Shown: positions 38,067 through 46,862 of the stretch, one piece after another
Position numbering within the stretch: the first letter of the stretch is position 1
How the letters are laid out: each line of letters opens with the position of its first letter
DNA from: Blastopirellula sp. J2-11
GTDB taxonomy: Bacteria > Planctomycetota > Planctomycetia > Pirellulales > Pirellulaceae
NCBI RefSeq assembly: GCF_024584705.1
Contig: NZ_CP097384.1
Coordinates: 4,898,001-4,962,000, forward strand
Length of the DNA: 64,000 nt
Direction: 5' to 3'
Translations under genes and position numbers: made by a program
Notes under the pieces: generated by a model
Seen by the model: the letters and a program-made list of their open reading frames with translations, nothing else
What the model was told of the DNA's origin: nothing
Database searches by the model: none

Positions 38067-38338
38067 TTTTTCGAGTTGTCAGGCGGCCCTCCCAGTTTGT
38101 CCAGAACTGGTTGGGTTGCGCAGCAACAAGATGCTTCCCCATGCGGTTGCAAAATTTGTTCCCCCATCCTCCCAATTCAAACTGGGCAATTTAGGCGCAC
38201 CAAGCCCTGTTAGCACGTTTGAGGTCGCGTCTCGACGCACGCGACGCCGATTTCCTACACGCCGCTCGGTAATCGACCACGAATCCGTGCGCATTGTCAA
38301 CGGACAATCTTCATCGCGCCAGGCCTGCAAAAAACCTG

Positions 38339-38562
38339 AGTAGGGTGCGTCGAGACGCACCTGGAACTTGCCGATTCGATCGCCAAGCATATCCGTGTGG
38401 CGACGCAACCGAGCGCTGCGATTGCGTTACCACGCTTGGTTATTTTCGGACGTGGTCGGCAGGACTTGTGCGTCTCGACGCACCCTACTTCTAGTGGAAC
38501 GATTTTCAGTATAGTAGGGTGCGTCGAGACGCACCTGGAACCTGCCGATTCGATCGCCAAGC
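38339..38562. repeat. Inverted and direct copies of a short palindrome (GTAGGGTGCGTCGAGACGCA)
   Basis: Forward copies start at about 38341 and 38516 and share about 45 bases, including CTGCCGATTCGATCGCCAAG-like sequence. An inverted copy (GTGCGTCTCGACGCACCCTA) is at 38469-38488. Each core can fold as a 7-bp stem (GGTGCGT / ACGCACC). It lies just downstream of the NifS-like gene stop. Confidence 0.8.
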
Positions 38563-39702
38563 TTAGCGGACCAGATTCGACCAGGCCGAGACTAGCAGAT
38601 CGGCCGCTTCTTCGATCTCTTCTTCCGACGTGTACCAGCCGACGCTAAAGCGAATCGTTCCGGCCGCCGCGTCTTCACCCATGCCGATGGCGGTGAGCGT
38701 GGGTGAATTTCCGGCTGGCCCGGTGTGCATCGATGCAGCCGTGTAGGCGCAGACCGAATCAGCTTGGCGCAAGAGACGTGCTGCGTTGACGCCGGGAAAT
38801 TGGACCGACATCGTATTGGGCAGTCGCTCTGCTTTGGCGCCGGGGATCCCCAGGCGATCAGGAATGCCGGCGCTAAGACGATCCTGCAGCATGTCGCGCA
38901 GTTTGGCTTGTGCGTCGGCCGACTCGTCCAGACAACGACGGACCAAATCCGCCGCGGCGCCCATGCCGATCAACGCGGCGATATTCTCTTGTCCGCTGCG
39001 CAGTCCACGTTCTTGCCCATCGCCGTGCAATAGCGGTGCGAGCGGCGTGCCGTTACGGATATAAAGTGCGGCGGCGCCTTTGGGACCGTAGAACTTGTGC
39101 GCCGAAAGGCTCAGCAGGTCGACCCCCAATTCTTGCACCTGAACCCGAATCTTGCCGCAGGCCTGAACAGCGTCGGCATGCAGCAGCACGCCGCGACTGC
39201 GGCAGATGTCGGCGATCTGGCGCAGCGGCTGAATCACGCCGATTTCGTGATTGGCCAGCGTCACGCAAACCAGGCGCGTCTCGGGGCGAATTGCATTTTC
39301 GACCGCTTCCGGGTCGACGACCCCATTTTTGTCGCAGCGCACGTAGGTCAGTTCGACTCCCAATTGCTTGAGAAACCGCGCGGTCTCGGTGACGGCCGCA
39401 TGCTCCAGCGCCGAGACGACCAGATGTCCGCTGATATCGGCCGGATTGCGAAAGAACGTTCCTTGAATCGCCAGGTTAATGCTTTCGGTTCCGCACGAGG
39501 TGAAGACAATTTCTTCGTTGGTCGCGCCGATCAAATTGGCGACCTGACCCCGCGCGTCCTCAAGCGTCTCTTCGACAATCCGCGACGGCGGATATTCAAA
39601 ATCAGGCGTCGAATAATACTCCGCCAAGAACGGCAGCATCGCCTCTTGCACGCTGGGAGCAATCGGAGTGGTCGTATTATGGTCAAGGTAGATTCGCCGC
39701 AT
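38563..39702 (-). CDS. NifS/IscS-like PLP protein with catalytic Cys replaced by Met
   Basis: 379 residues from ATG 39702 (RIYLDHNTTTP start); the open frame continues into repeat DNA upstream and is not counted. PLP residues are intact: His101 in LEHAAVTET, Asn151 in NHEIG, Asp177/Gln180 in HADAVQ and the Schiff-base Lys203 in SAHKFYGPKG. In the loop that holds the persulfide Cys of IscS/NifS (GSACTS or GSACHSG), this protein reads AASMHTG, with Met325 at the Cys position (codon 38730-38728). The flanking PS-x-L and IRFSVGWYTSEEEI are normal, so the alignment is clear. It probably cannot act as a normal cysteine desulfurase; another PLP reaction, or Cys322 nearby (SVCAYTAAS), may substitute. 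No iscU or other Fe-S genes are adjacent. Confidence 0.85.
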   Translation of the reverse strand: MRRIYLDHNTTTPIAPSVQEAMLPFLAEYYSTPDFEYPPSRIVEETLEDARGQVANLIGATNEEIVFTSCGTESINLAIQGTFFRNPADISGHLVVSALEHAAVTETARFLKQLGVELTYVRCDKNGVVDPEAVENAIRPETRLVCVTLANHEIGVIQPLRQIADICRSRGVLLHADAVQACGKIRVQVQELGVDLLSLSAHKFYGPKGAAALYIRNGTPLAPLLHGDGQERGLRSGQENIAALIGMGAAADLVRRCLDESADAQAKLRDMLQDRLSAGIPDRLGIPGAKAERLPNTMSVQFPGVNAARLLRQADSVCAYTAASMHTGPAGNSPTLTAIGMGEDAAAGTIRFSVGWYTSEEEIEEAADLLVSAWSNLVR

Positions 39703-39758
39703 GAGATTTTTCTTTCTCGTCCGAAATGCGAGTTTTGCAGCTCTTCGAGCCATTTGGA

Positions 39759-39854
39759 CACTAGCCCGCTGCGCGAGCGAGGGAATGCGGCTCACCACTT
39801 CAATCAGAGTCGGAATTGCCGACCGCATTCCCTCGCTCGCGCAGCGGGCTAGTG
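39759..39854. repeat. Perfect 32-bp inverted repeat, family R3
   Basis: Arms 39759-39790 and 39823-39854 are exact reverse complements (core GCGCGAGCGAGGGAATGCGG) around a 32-base loop. It sits 57 bases upstream of the NifS-like start codon. Confidence 0.92.
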
Positions 39855-39890
39855 TTCTGTCACGCGACAATTTTCAGGCGCCATGATTTT

Positions 39891-39984
39891 ATTAGCCGTA
39901 GTGCGTTAGCACCGGTTTCTGATGGGAACTCATTTGCGAAAGACAATTGGTAACAGAAACCGCGGCTAACGCCGTGCGGCTGAT
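39891..39984. repeat. Inverted repeat, family R2
   Basis: Right arm 39955-39984 is identical to that of the 25306-25400 copy. The left arm 39891-39920 has diverged at several positions. Together with the R3 palindrome it occupies most of the 329-base gap 39703-40031. Confidence 0.85.
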
Positions 39985-40031
39985 ATGGATACAGGCACGG
40001 CGTGTTCCATATCTTCTTTGTCCGCAAAACG

Positions 40032-40322
40032 CTAGATCTTAGGCAACGATCCGCTGAAACCAAATTCGTTGAACATCTTGGTCGGCACGACGGCCGTGAT
40101 TTTCAAACAAGCGATAGACTCGAAGGGGACAAAAACCTGGCGCCCCCCCATCGCGTCTGGGGCGGGTCGCTGCAGCAACATGATGTCGTCATCGAACACA
40201 AATCCGGTAAATGGGATCTGTTCGTTCAGCGTGGTGACGACCAATCCTTGTTGCGGCATTTTCTCGGGCCATGCCTTTAAGAGTCTCAACCAGCGGTTTT
40301 CTGTTCCGATTTCTCCCGTCAT
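40032..40322 (-). CDS. Small conserved-looking protein, unknown function
   Basis: 96 residues from ATG 40322, preceded by AAGGA. Mixed alpha/beta composition, no signal peptide or membrane helix. Readable features are ENRWLRLLKAWPEKMPQQGLVVTTL, a DDDIMLLQRPAPDA turn and FVPFESIACLKITAV, suggesting a small beta-barrel-like fold. The antisense frames look random, and the binding site supports coding. I do not recognise the family. Confidence 0.6.
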   Translation of the reverse strand: MTGEIGTENRWLRLLKAWPEKMPQQGLVVTTLNEQIPFTGFVFDDDIMLLQRPAPDAMGGRQVFVPFESIACLKITAVVPTKMFNEFGFSGSLPKI

Positions 40323-40582
40323 AACGATTATCCTTGCAAGCTGTTTGGTGATTTCGGCCGTCTGTCCCCCAAAACAGGCGGCAAGCACCCTCTTTTACCA
40401 AGTGGAAGCCGTCGCCGCGCAGGCTACGCAACCATAGGTCGCAATTACACTTACGGTTTCATGAATTCTCAGCGCGGGCCTCACCAAAGTCTCGACATCC
40501 ACGCCTATTTTTGCGATAGTGAATGCGGCTTAGCTTTTCGCGGTTGCTCCTCAAAATTTCTCTCCATCGAAGAGGATACGTC

Positions 40583-41590
40583 ATGTCTTCTCCAATCCGT
40601 CGTGGTTTTACGCTCGTCGAGCTGTTGGTCGTGATCACGATCATCGGCATTTTGGCGGGCCTGTTGTTACCTGCGGTCGGCATGGCCCGTGAAGCGGCGC
40701 GCAACGCCCAGTGCAAAAACAATCTGAAGCAGCACGGCTTGGCCGTCGTCAATTATCAAGCGTCAAAACAAAAAATGCCGCCACTGATGTCGTTTATCCC
40801 GACGACCGGCACGCTCTCCTATACCGGGACGCAGATTGTCAATTGGCCTGTTCCGCTGTTGTCAGAACTTGGCCGCAACGATTTGTCCGATATCTATAGT
40901 GAAAAATATCGCGCCGGTAATACCAACCCTGCTAACGACTCGACCGATCCAACTCTCCGAGGTCAGGTTCTCCCTATTCTGGTTTGCCCGAGCGATCCGG
41001 TCGATGTAATTGAAGATGACTCCAATCCGCTTGGCTATTTCGCGAACGGCGGCATCCAAAACGATTACACCGCAACCACGACTAACGCCATCGATATCGA
41101 AGCCAACGGCGCTTGGAGCGACAATGCGATCACCAGCGGCGAAGTGAAGGCGCTGCTCGATCGGATGAAAGATGGCGCTTCCAACACAATCTTGTTGGTT
41201 GAACGTGTCCAAACCTTGCAATCCAACCCCATCAAGTGGAATGTCATCGGCAGCGATGACAGCACGTATCCCAATGATTTCGAAGCCGCCGTTTTCTGGT
41301 ATGGCAGCACGTTTACAACAAGCATGACGCCGATCAACAGCGTTCTGGGTGACACGATTTCCAAGTCCGCCAATAACTCGCTTCCCTCCAGCAATCACTT
41401 CGGCGGCGCCAACGTCTGCATGGTCGATGGTTCGGTGAAATACCTGGATGAAAATATCAATGGCACGGTGCTAGGCCGACTGATGTCGTCCAACGGCGCC
41501 AAAGCCAACTCCACGCCGGGTACGCCCAGTGCAGCTCCTGAACCAGATTGGCAAAAGACGCCGGTCCTCGGCACCGATCTCGACCTGTAA
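40583..41590 (+). CDS. DUF1559 protein with type II/IV prepilin-like N terminus
   Basis: 335 residues from ATG 40583, preceded by GAGG. The N terminus is a prepilin signal: short basic leader RRG, then [24 protein letters not shown] with Glu at +5, so processing by prepilin peptidase is expected. Then [20 protein letters not shown], and the C-terminal DUF1559 signature [18 protein letters not shown]. Planctomycetes carry dozens of such proteins; they are thought to be pseudopilin-like surface or secretion components, individual roles unknown. A terminator follows the gene. Confidence 0.93.
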   Translation: MSSPIRRGFTLVELLVVITIIGILAGLLLPAVGMAREAARNAQCKNNLKQHGLAVVNYQASKQKMPPLMSFIPTTGTLSYTGTQIVNWPVPLLSELGRNDLSDIYSEKYRAGNTNPANDSTDPTLRGQVLPILVCPSDPVDVIEDDSNPLGYFANGGIQNDYTATTTNAIDIEANGAWSDNAITSGEVKALLDRMKDGASNTILLVERVQTLQSNPIKWNVIGSDDSTYPNDFEAAVFWYGSTFTTSMTPINSVLGDTISKSANNSLPSSNHFGGANVCMVDGSVKYLDENINGTVLGRLMSSNGAKANSTPGTPSAAPEPDWQKTPVLGTDLDL

Positions 41591-41618
41591 TCAAGTCACG
41601 TCGCATCCCCCCCTACCC

Positions 41619-41652
41619 AGCGTCCTCTTCCTGCAAGAGGACGCTTTTTTTG
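41619..41652 (+). terminator. Intrinsic terminator of the first DUF1559 gene
   Basis: An 11-bp stem (AGCGTCCTCTT / AAGAGGACGCT) with a 5-base loop followed by seven T, 29 bases after the stop. Confidence 0.92.
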
Positions 41653-41661
41653 TTTTTCCTG

Positions 41662-42177
41662 ATGGTCTGCTCACCCATGATTGATTCGGCCGAACCGCGC
41701 CAGTTTGAGTATCCTTCGTTCCACCAGATCTTCATGTATCAGGCGTTGGAACTTGCCGAGCAAGCGGCCCGCGAAAAAGAAGTCCCCGTCGGCGCGATCA
41801 TCGTGCACGACAATCGGGTGATCGCCGCCGCCCATAATCAGCGCGAAACGTTGCACGATCCGACCGCGCATGCCGAGATGATTGCAATCACCCAGGCAGC
41901 CGAGTCGCTGCAAAATTGGCGCCTGGAAAACTGCACGCTGTATGTGACGCTCGAGCCGTGCCCGATGTGCGCCGGCGCGATTCTACAGGCCCGCATTCCT
42001 ACGGTCGTCTTTGGCGCCGTCGATCCCAAAGCAGGCGCCGTGACGTCGCTGTACACGCTGCTCAGCGACTCGCGTTTGAACCATCGCTGCGAAGTTGTCC
42101 CCGGCATTCTGGCGCCGCAGTGCGGCGATGTACTAACCGAGTTCTTCCGCGCGCGCCGTGCGGAAGGGAAGAAGTAA
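41662..42177 (+). CDS. tadA: tRNA-specific adenosine deaminase
   Basis: 171 residues from ATG 41662; ATG 41677 (MIDSAEP) is also possible. A longer in-frame start at 41548 is rejected because it would run through the terminator of the preceding gene. The deaminase core has the zinc and catalytic motif TAHAEMIAI (His and Glu) and [12 protein letters not shown] (the two Cys). [15 protein letters not shown] and the C-terminal FFRARR match TadA. It deaminates the wobble adenosine of tRNA-Arg(ACG) to inosine. A ~20-residue N-terminal extension before [21 protein letters not shown] is longer than usual. Confidence 0.93.
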   Translation: MVCSPMIDSAEPRQFEYPSFHQIFMYQALELAEQAAREKEVPVGAIIVHDNRVIAAAHNQRETLHDPTAHAEMIAITQAAESLQNWRLENCTLYVTLEPCPMCAGAILQARIPTVVFGAVDPKAGAVTSLYTLLSDSRLNHRCEVVPGILAPQCGDVLTEFFRARRAEGKK

Positions 42178-42184
42178 GCGGGGG

Positions 42185-42273
42185 AAATGTCTAATTTCTA
42201 AATCCTAATGTCTAATGAAGAATGCCGTATTTTCTTCAAGCATTCGACATTAGATCTTAGACATTCGTCATTT
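42185..42273. repeat. A/T-rich inverted repeat after tadA
   Basis: AAATGTCTAATTTCTAAATC with TAATGTCTAATGAAGAATG on the left (42185-42223) pairs imperfectly with CATTCGACATTAGATCTTAG and ACATTCGTCATTT on the right (42241-42273). It is much more A/T-rich than its surroundings. Confidence 0.65.
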
Positions 42274-42432
42274 ACGTAAAACCGCGCGATTCTCTGCGCG
42301 TGCCGCTGTCTGGCTTACCCAGCAGTGCTGCCCTGTTAACGATCTGGGCAGGTCTATCCGTTTCCAAATAGTCTCGTTTCGCTCCGTCGAAAGTAGCGAC
42401 TTGCTGCAGCGCGACAAACCGCGCGGGCGCCA

Positions 42433-42525
42433 ATCAGCCGCACGGCCTTAGCCGCGGTTTCTTCGGCGGTTGTTTGTCGCAGTAGAGTACGTGGAAGAAA
42501 CCGGAGCTAACGCTCTGCGGCTGAT
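42433..42525. repeat. Inverted repeat, family R2
   Basis: Arms 42433-42462 (ATCAGCCGCACGGCCTTAGC...) and 42496-42525 (...GCTAACGCTCTGCGGCTGAT), with a few mismatches. With the A/T-rich repeat it fills the 455-base gap 42178-42632; no gene is supported there. Confidence 0.88.
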
Positions 42526-42632
42526 GGACCAGTCTCCTGCTTAGCTGCAATCCTTTTTGCGTGGTCAAAAGTAGAGACATTTACGTAAAGCCGCGCCCAG
42601 AGCCAATTCTCTGGGCGCACTCTTCCTGTCGA

Positions 42633-44588
42633 CTACCAGACGAAGCGCAACCCACTATAGGCGCCGATCCCTAGCGTACCGAAGCCGGGGACTTCTTCGT
42701 AATCTTCGTCAAACAGATTATCGATCCGGCCGACCAAGGTAATATCCTGCGCCAGATCGTAGGCGCCTGCGACGTTGACCGTGATATACGAATCGAGCGG
42801 GCCTGACAGATCAAACCGGCTGTCGACGTACAGCAGATAGAGATTGACCGTCGCGTCGCTGGCGACCTGACGCTCTACCCCCAGGGTCGCTTTGTTCTTG
42901 GGACGTCGCTGCAACGGGCGATCGTTGTCCAAGTCGCGAGCACTGGTGAACGTGTAGGTCGAACGAATGTCGGTCCGTTCGTTCCAACCCCAAACGCCGA
43001 CCACTTCGACGCCGGTGGAGCGGGCCGTGCCGATGTTTTCGAGCATAAACGTATTAAAGTCGAACGCGATCAAGTCTTGAAAGTCGTTGCGAAAGTAGGT
43101 CACGTCAACCGAACCTTGGCGATCAAAAATATACTTGGTCATCCCCACGTCCCAGCCTTTGCTGCGTTCGGGCCGTAGATTGGGATTGCCAAAGGGAAAC
43201 AGGTTTTCGGCCAGCGACGGCGCTCGAAAGCCGGTGCCGATGCTGCCATGAAATTCGGACCCAATTTCCCACGCGTCGATCAAAAACGTAAAGCGATACG
43301 TCTGCGCCGTGCCGGCGACGCTATGATCGTCCCAGCGGACGCCTGCGGTTCCGTAGAAGCGATCGCCGAGTTGGTACTGGTCTTGCAGGAAGACGCCGGA
43401 AAGATACTGACTGACGGCCGGCGTCGACGTGTTGGACGCTTCCTCGTTCAAGTGGTTTGTGCCGACGGTAAAGATGTTATCTTCCAACAGCATCAAGTTC
43501 ATTTGATATTCAAACTGTTTCGTCGCTCCGTTGTACTGCGGATCGAGAAAACCAGGATCGGTATCAACCCGTTTGTAGTTCGTATGGTCAAACGCAACGC
43601 GATGCTCCACCAGGCCGTCAAATTGAAACGACTGCAACTGGATCTTCTCGTAAAAGACGTCGCTGAGGTTCGAGCGAATCAGATTGTCGACCGGCAACGA
43701 GCCGAACGGCTGATCGTCGACCGCCGCATGCACGTCGGCGTAGCGAAAAACGTAGTCGACGTTCAATAGCTCGGACGGAGTCCAGCCGTAACGCCCCGAG
43801 ATGGTGCCGTTGTAATAGCCGTCTCGCTCGGGATTGCCGTTGGCGAACTGGGCCGAGCTGACGCCGTCGGTTCCTTGGTAGCCCAAGCTGGTCGAATGAT
43901 AAAAGAGGTCGTTGCCGCCGCTCATGGTCAAGCTGGTGTTGGAAGAGTTGAAACTTCCTCCTTCGACCAGGGCCGTCGCGGTCAGCGGACCTTCGCCCCG
44001 CTTGGTGATGATGTTGATCACGCCGCCGATCGCATCGGATCCATACAACATGCTTTGCGGGCCGCGCAACACTTCGATCCGCTCGATGTTCTGGGTCGAC
44101 AACGTCGAGAAGTCAAAGCTTCGTCCGGCGTTGCTGGGATCGTTGATCGGAATGCCGTCGAGAATCACTTTGGTATGCTGCGAATTGGCGCCGCGAATAA
44201 AGACCGACGTGATCCCGCCGGGACCGCCGTTGCGCACCACATTTAGCCCTTCGACCTGTCGCAGCACTTCGGCCACGGTCGTCTGTTGGGTCCGTTGAAT
44301 CTCTTCGCCGGTGATCACCGTGACGCTGCTGCCGGTCTTGCCGACGGCGACCGTCGTACCGGTCGGCGTAATTGCGGCCGTATCGGGCAGCGGATTGGCC
44401 GGAAACGAATCAAGCCGGCCGACAACTTCGACCTCGGGCAAGACCAGGTCTTGCTGCGGGTCGAGCAACGGCACGATCTCGGTCTCGGCGAGCGGAGATT
44501 CGTTTTCAGGCGGTTGGGCGGGCAAGGAGGTTGTCCACCACGAAAGACATGCGGCTAGCGCGCAAGTAGAAGTCCAGCGAAATCGCAT
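42633..44588 (-). CDS. btuB: TonB-dependent outer membrane receptor, BtuB-like
   Basis: 651 residues from ATG 44588, preceded by GGATAGGA. The signal peptide ends near SLPAQ. After a ~75-residue linker comes the plug domain (about 85-190: TVAEVLRQVEGLNVVRNGG, VFIRGANSQHTKVILDGIPI, RIEVLRGPQSMLYGSDAIGGVINIITK), then the 22-strand barrel ending in GAYSGLRFVW with a terminal aromatic residue. Placement behind a cobalamin riboswitch makes vitamin B12 or a corrinoid the likely ligand. No btuCDF or TonB genes are adjacent. Confidence 0.93.
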   Translation of the reverse strand: MRFRWTSTCALAACLSWWTTSLPAQPPENESPLAETEIVPLLDPQQDLVLPEVEVVGRLDSFPANPLPDTAAITPTGTTVAVGKTGSSVTVITGEEIQRTQQTTVAEVLRQVEGLNVVRNGGPGGITSVFIRGANSQHTKVILDGIPINDPSNAGRSFDFSTLSTQNIERIEVLRGPQSMLYGSDAIGGVINIITKRGEGPLTATALVEGGSFNSSNTSLTMSGGNDLFYHSTSLGYQGTDGVSSAQFANGNPERDGYYNGTISGRYGWTPSELLNVDYVFRYADVHAAVDDQPFGSLPVDNLIRSNLSDVFYEKIQLQSFQFDGLVEHRVAFDHTNYKRVDTDPGFLDPQYNGATKQFEYQMNLMLLEDNIFTVGTNHLNEEASNTSTPAVSQYLSGVFLQDQYQLGDRFYGTAGVRWDDHSVAGTAQTYRFTFLIDAWEIGSEFHGSIGTGFRAPSLAENLFPFGNPNLRPERSKGWDVGMTKYIFDRQGSVDVTYFRNDFQDLIAFDFNTFMLENIGTARSTGVEVVGVWGWNERTDIRSTYTFTSARDLDNDRPLQRRPKNKATLGVERQVASDATVNLYLLYVDSRFDLSGPLDSYITVNVAGAYDLAQDITLVGRIDNLFDEDYEEVPGFGTLGIGAYSGLRFVW

Positions 44589-44637
44589 CGTTTTCCTATC
44601 CCTCGAGGAAAGCAATCATCGAATTGTCCATTCGCCG

Positions 44638-44850
44638 GACCAGATATCCTGGCTCCGAATCGTCCTACTGACCCTCCTTCCCGACTTTGCAAAAAGTCAG
44701 TGGCATACGCTGGGCGTTCGTCCTCGTTACAGTCGCGGGGCGGCGGGAGCATTTCACTCCGCTTCCCTGAAATCCGGCGAAACGTGCGTCTGAGCGCGCT
44801 TCCCCGATTTCGGGGAAAACGTCGATAGACGCTGCAGTCATCGACCATCC
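44638..44850 (-). ncRNA. Cobalamin riboswitch upstream of btuB-like gene
   Basis: Read on the minus strand: GGGAAGCGGAGTGAAATGCT, CCGCCCCGCGACTGTAACGA, the B12 box GCCACTG (44704-44698), then GTCGGGAAGG, AGTAGGACGA and GGAGCCAGGATATCTG close to 44640. These are the conserved core elements of the cobalamin aptamer in the right order. It ends about 50 bases before the btuB ATG, so control is probably by folding of the leader. Exact ends are uncertain. The remaining region 44851-45123 shows nothing I can name. Confidence 0.92.
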
Positions 44851-45123
44851 CCAGCGTTACCAATTAGTCTGATCATTCTGACCTTCCTGGTCGGTTGGAT
44901 TCTTCCTATTTTGAAGCGCCTGCCGAATATGCTGGCATTCTTTGGCAAATTTCCCTTACCAACGAGCGATTCTGGGGCGAGATTTACCACTAATTGTCTC
45001 CAAAGTCTGGACGTGAAGGCTGGCTTTTGACAAAATGAAGTTCTGGTAAGGCATTTCCTGCGCTAGCTTCCCTTCTCGCGGTTCTCGTCTTTGGCTTCTA
45101 GCGCTTATCACGGAGCGAAGTGA

Positions 45124-46101
45124 ATGTCTCGGATTCGTCGCGGCTTCACGCTGGTAGAATTATTGGTCGTCATCGCCATCATCGGCGTCTTGGCTGGTTT
45201 GCTATTACCGGCGGTTAATGCTGCGCGCGAAGCCGCTCGGCAAACTGTTTGTATCAATAACCAAAAGCAGCTTGCGCTGGGAGTTACGCAATTCGCGGCG
45301 AACAAGAAGCACTATCCGGGGTATGTTGAACCGCTGAATCCGGCGCTCGATCAAACCTGGATCCAGGCGATCTTTCCTTATATTGAGCAAACGGCGCTTG
45401 CTGAGAGATGGGAAGCGCTGTCGACAGCCCCAACCACAGGCAGTCCCCTGCTTCCCCAACTAGATATTCTGACCTGCCCCAGCGATCGCTCCGATTGGGT
45501 AGGCCCCTTCAATTCGTATTGCGGCAATGCCGGCAGGGCCAGTCAGGGACCGATTGTTGGTTCCTCCACCAGCTATGTCGCGGAAGGGACGGAGAACGGC
45601 ATCTTTGTCTATCGAGGTAGCCGAATCCCCGCTCTTGGATCGGCGTTTCCCAAGGTCACCGATGCGGCGATCAAAGATGGCCTCAGCAACACGTTGTTGA
45701 TTTCTGAGAACTTACAGGCCTCCAATTGGAATCGTCTCTCCACGAAGATTCAACAGGATGGGGTCGTCAGTCCTACGACTTATGGACGCAAAACCGGCGT
45801 GGTGATGACCTGGTTCACCAATTCCGCGTCGACTCCGAAGGTTGTCAATCCGCCGCCAGCCACTTGGATGCCAATCAACGGCGATAAATATGATGAAGAG
45901 CGAGAGACGGCGCCGCGTCCTTCGTCGGAGCATCCAGGCGTCGTCATCGCGGCCATGGCGGATGGCTCTGTTATGACGCTGGCCGAAACAATCGGCTACC
46001 AAGTCTATGCCCAATTGCTAGTCACTGACGCGACCAAGGTGCGAGACTCCGGCTCTGGCCCGCTGTCTTACACATTGAACGAATCCGACTACAAGAACTA
46101 A
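45124..46101 (+). CDS. DUF1559 protein with prepilin-like N terminus
   Basis: 325 residues. Prepilin signal RRG followed by [24 protein letters not shown], then [21 protein letters not shown]. The C-terminal signature is [19 protein letters not shown], a variant of the usual H-x-GG-x-x-x-x-x-x-DGS. Similar in layout to the protein at 40583-41590 but only distantly related outside the N terminus. Convergent with the DUF1080 gene, with only 10 bases between the stops. Likely membrane-tethered pseudopilin-like protein facing the periplasm or surface; role unknown. Confidence 0.93.
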   Translation: MSRIRRGFTLVELLVVIAIIGVLAGLLLPAVNAAREAARQTVCINNQKQLALGVTQFAANKKHYPGYVEPLNPALDQTWIQAIFPYIEQTALAERWEALSTAPTTGSPLLPQLDILTCPSDRSDWVGPFNSYCGNAGRASQGPIVGSSTSYVAEGTENGIFVYRGSRIPALGSAFPKVTDAAIKDGLSNTLLISENLQASNWNRLSTKIQQDGVVSPTTYGRKTGVVMTWFTNSASTPKVVNPPPATWMPINGDKYDEERETAPRPSSEHPGVVIAAMADGSVMTLAETIGYQVYAQLLVTDATKVRDSGSGPLSYTLNESDYKN

Positions 46102-46111
46102 GCGGTTAGAA

Positions 46112-46771
46112 CTAATCCGCTTTTTTCGCGTCTCTATTTTTCCCCACGTCGCGGATTTCAATCTTGCGAATTGCGGCGGTCGTTTGCCAGGCCGAAAAGC
46201 CAAGCGGCTGCGAGTCGGTCACTTCGTTTCGCGTCGTGATCTTGCGATCCTTGATATTCTGATCGATCACCAGCTTGTCATCGATCCAACCTGCAATCTT
46301 CTCCGGCGTCACTTTCAGACGAAAGCGATACCAGCGATTGTCGTCGAAACCCATATATTTGGTCGTTTCGTTCTGCGACGCGTCTTTGCCGTCGATGCTC
46401 GATAAGCCGACGACTGCGCCTCCCCAACCGCCGACGATCCAACTGCAAAACGAATCTTCGACGGGAAACGTCAGCCCGGCGAAAAAGTCGATTCCTTCGA
46501 GCCGTTTCGCTTCGAAGCGAATTTCGTAGTTGGTTTTCGGCGGCGCCTTTTGATAGGTCGCTCCGGTCAGATTAACTCCTTGCGCCATCAGAATCGCGCC
46601 CTCGCTGACCGAGACTTCCCCCTCGCCCCCAAAGTTGACCGACTTCCAATCGCCCAAGGTCTTGCCGTCAAACAACGAACGCCAAGGTTGCTCTTGGGCG
46701 CCTGCGCCGCTGCTGAAAGTGAGCAGGAGAAACGCAGCAGTCGCGATGCGAGTTTGAGAGCGGGCCAACAT
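46112..46771 (-). CDS. Secreted DUF1080 (3-keto-disaccharide hydrolase-like) protein
   Basis: 219 residues, with GGAGG 7 bases before ATG. The signal peptide ends near SGAGAQ. One DUF1080 jelly-roll domain: WRSLFDGKTLGDWKSVNFGG at the start, NYEIRFEAKRLEGIDFFAGLTF, RWYRFRLKVTPEKIAGWIDD and a final IRKIEIRDV strand. DUF1080 proteins share a concanavalin-like fold and some hydrolyse 3-keto-glycosides; others may only bind sugars. Small, exported, monocistronic. Activity on a given sugar is not predictable. Confidence 0.9.
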   Translation of the reverse strand: MLARSQTRIATAAFLLLTFSSGAGAQEQPWRSLFDGKTLGDWKSVNFGGEGEVSVSEGAILMAQGVNLTGATYQKAPPKTNYEIRFEAKRLEGIDFFAGLTFPVEDSFCSWIVGGWGGAVVGLSSIDGKDASQNETTKYMGFDDNRWYRFRLKVTPEKIAGWIDDKLVIDQNIKDRKITTRNEVTDSQPLGFSAWQTTAAIRKIEIRDVGKNRDAKKAD

Positions 46772-46862
46772 GGGGACGCCTCCACGGAATGTTTTGAGAT
46801 AGCCAAGTCGATATCAGAATAACCCGCGACGGCGCGAACGCCAAATCGAGGAAATCCGACAT

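Noticed and set aside
37906-38175. Open frames on both strands through the 40-bp repeats
   Set aside because: They arise because the repeat has few stop codons; the frame rotates with each unit, there is no binding site, and the products have no continuing similarity.
41548-41661. Earlier start for tadA
   Set aside because: It would begin inside the preceding DUF1559 gene and read through its terminator hairpin; the extra residues have no TadA similarity.
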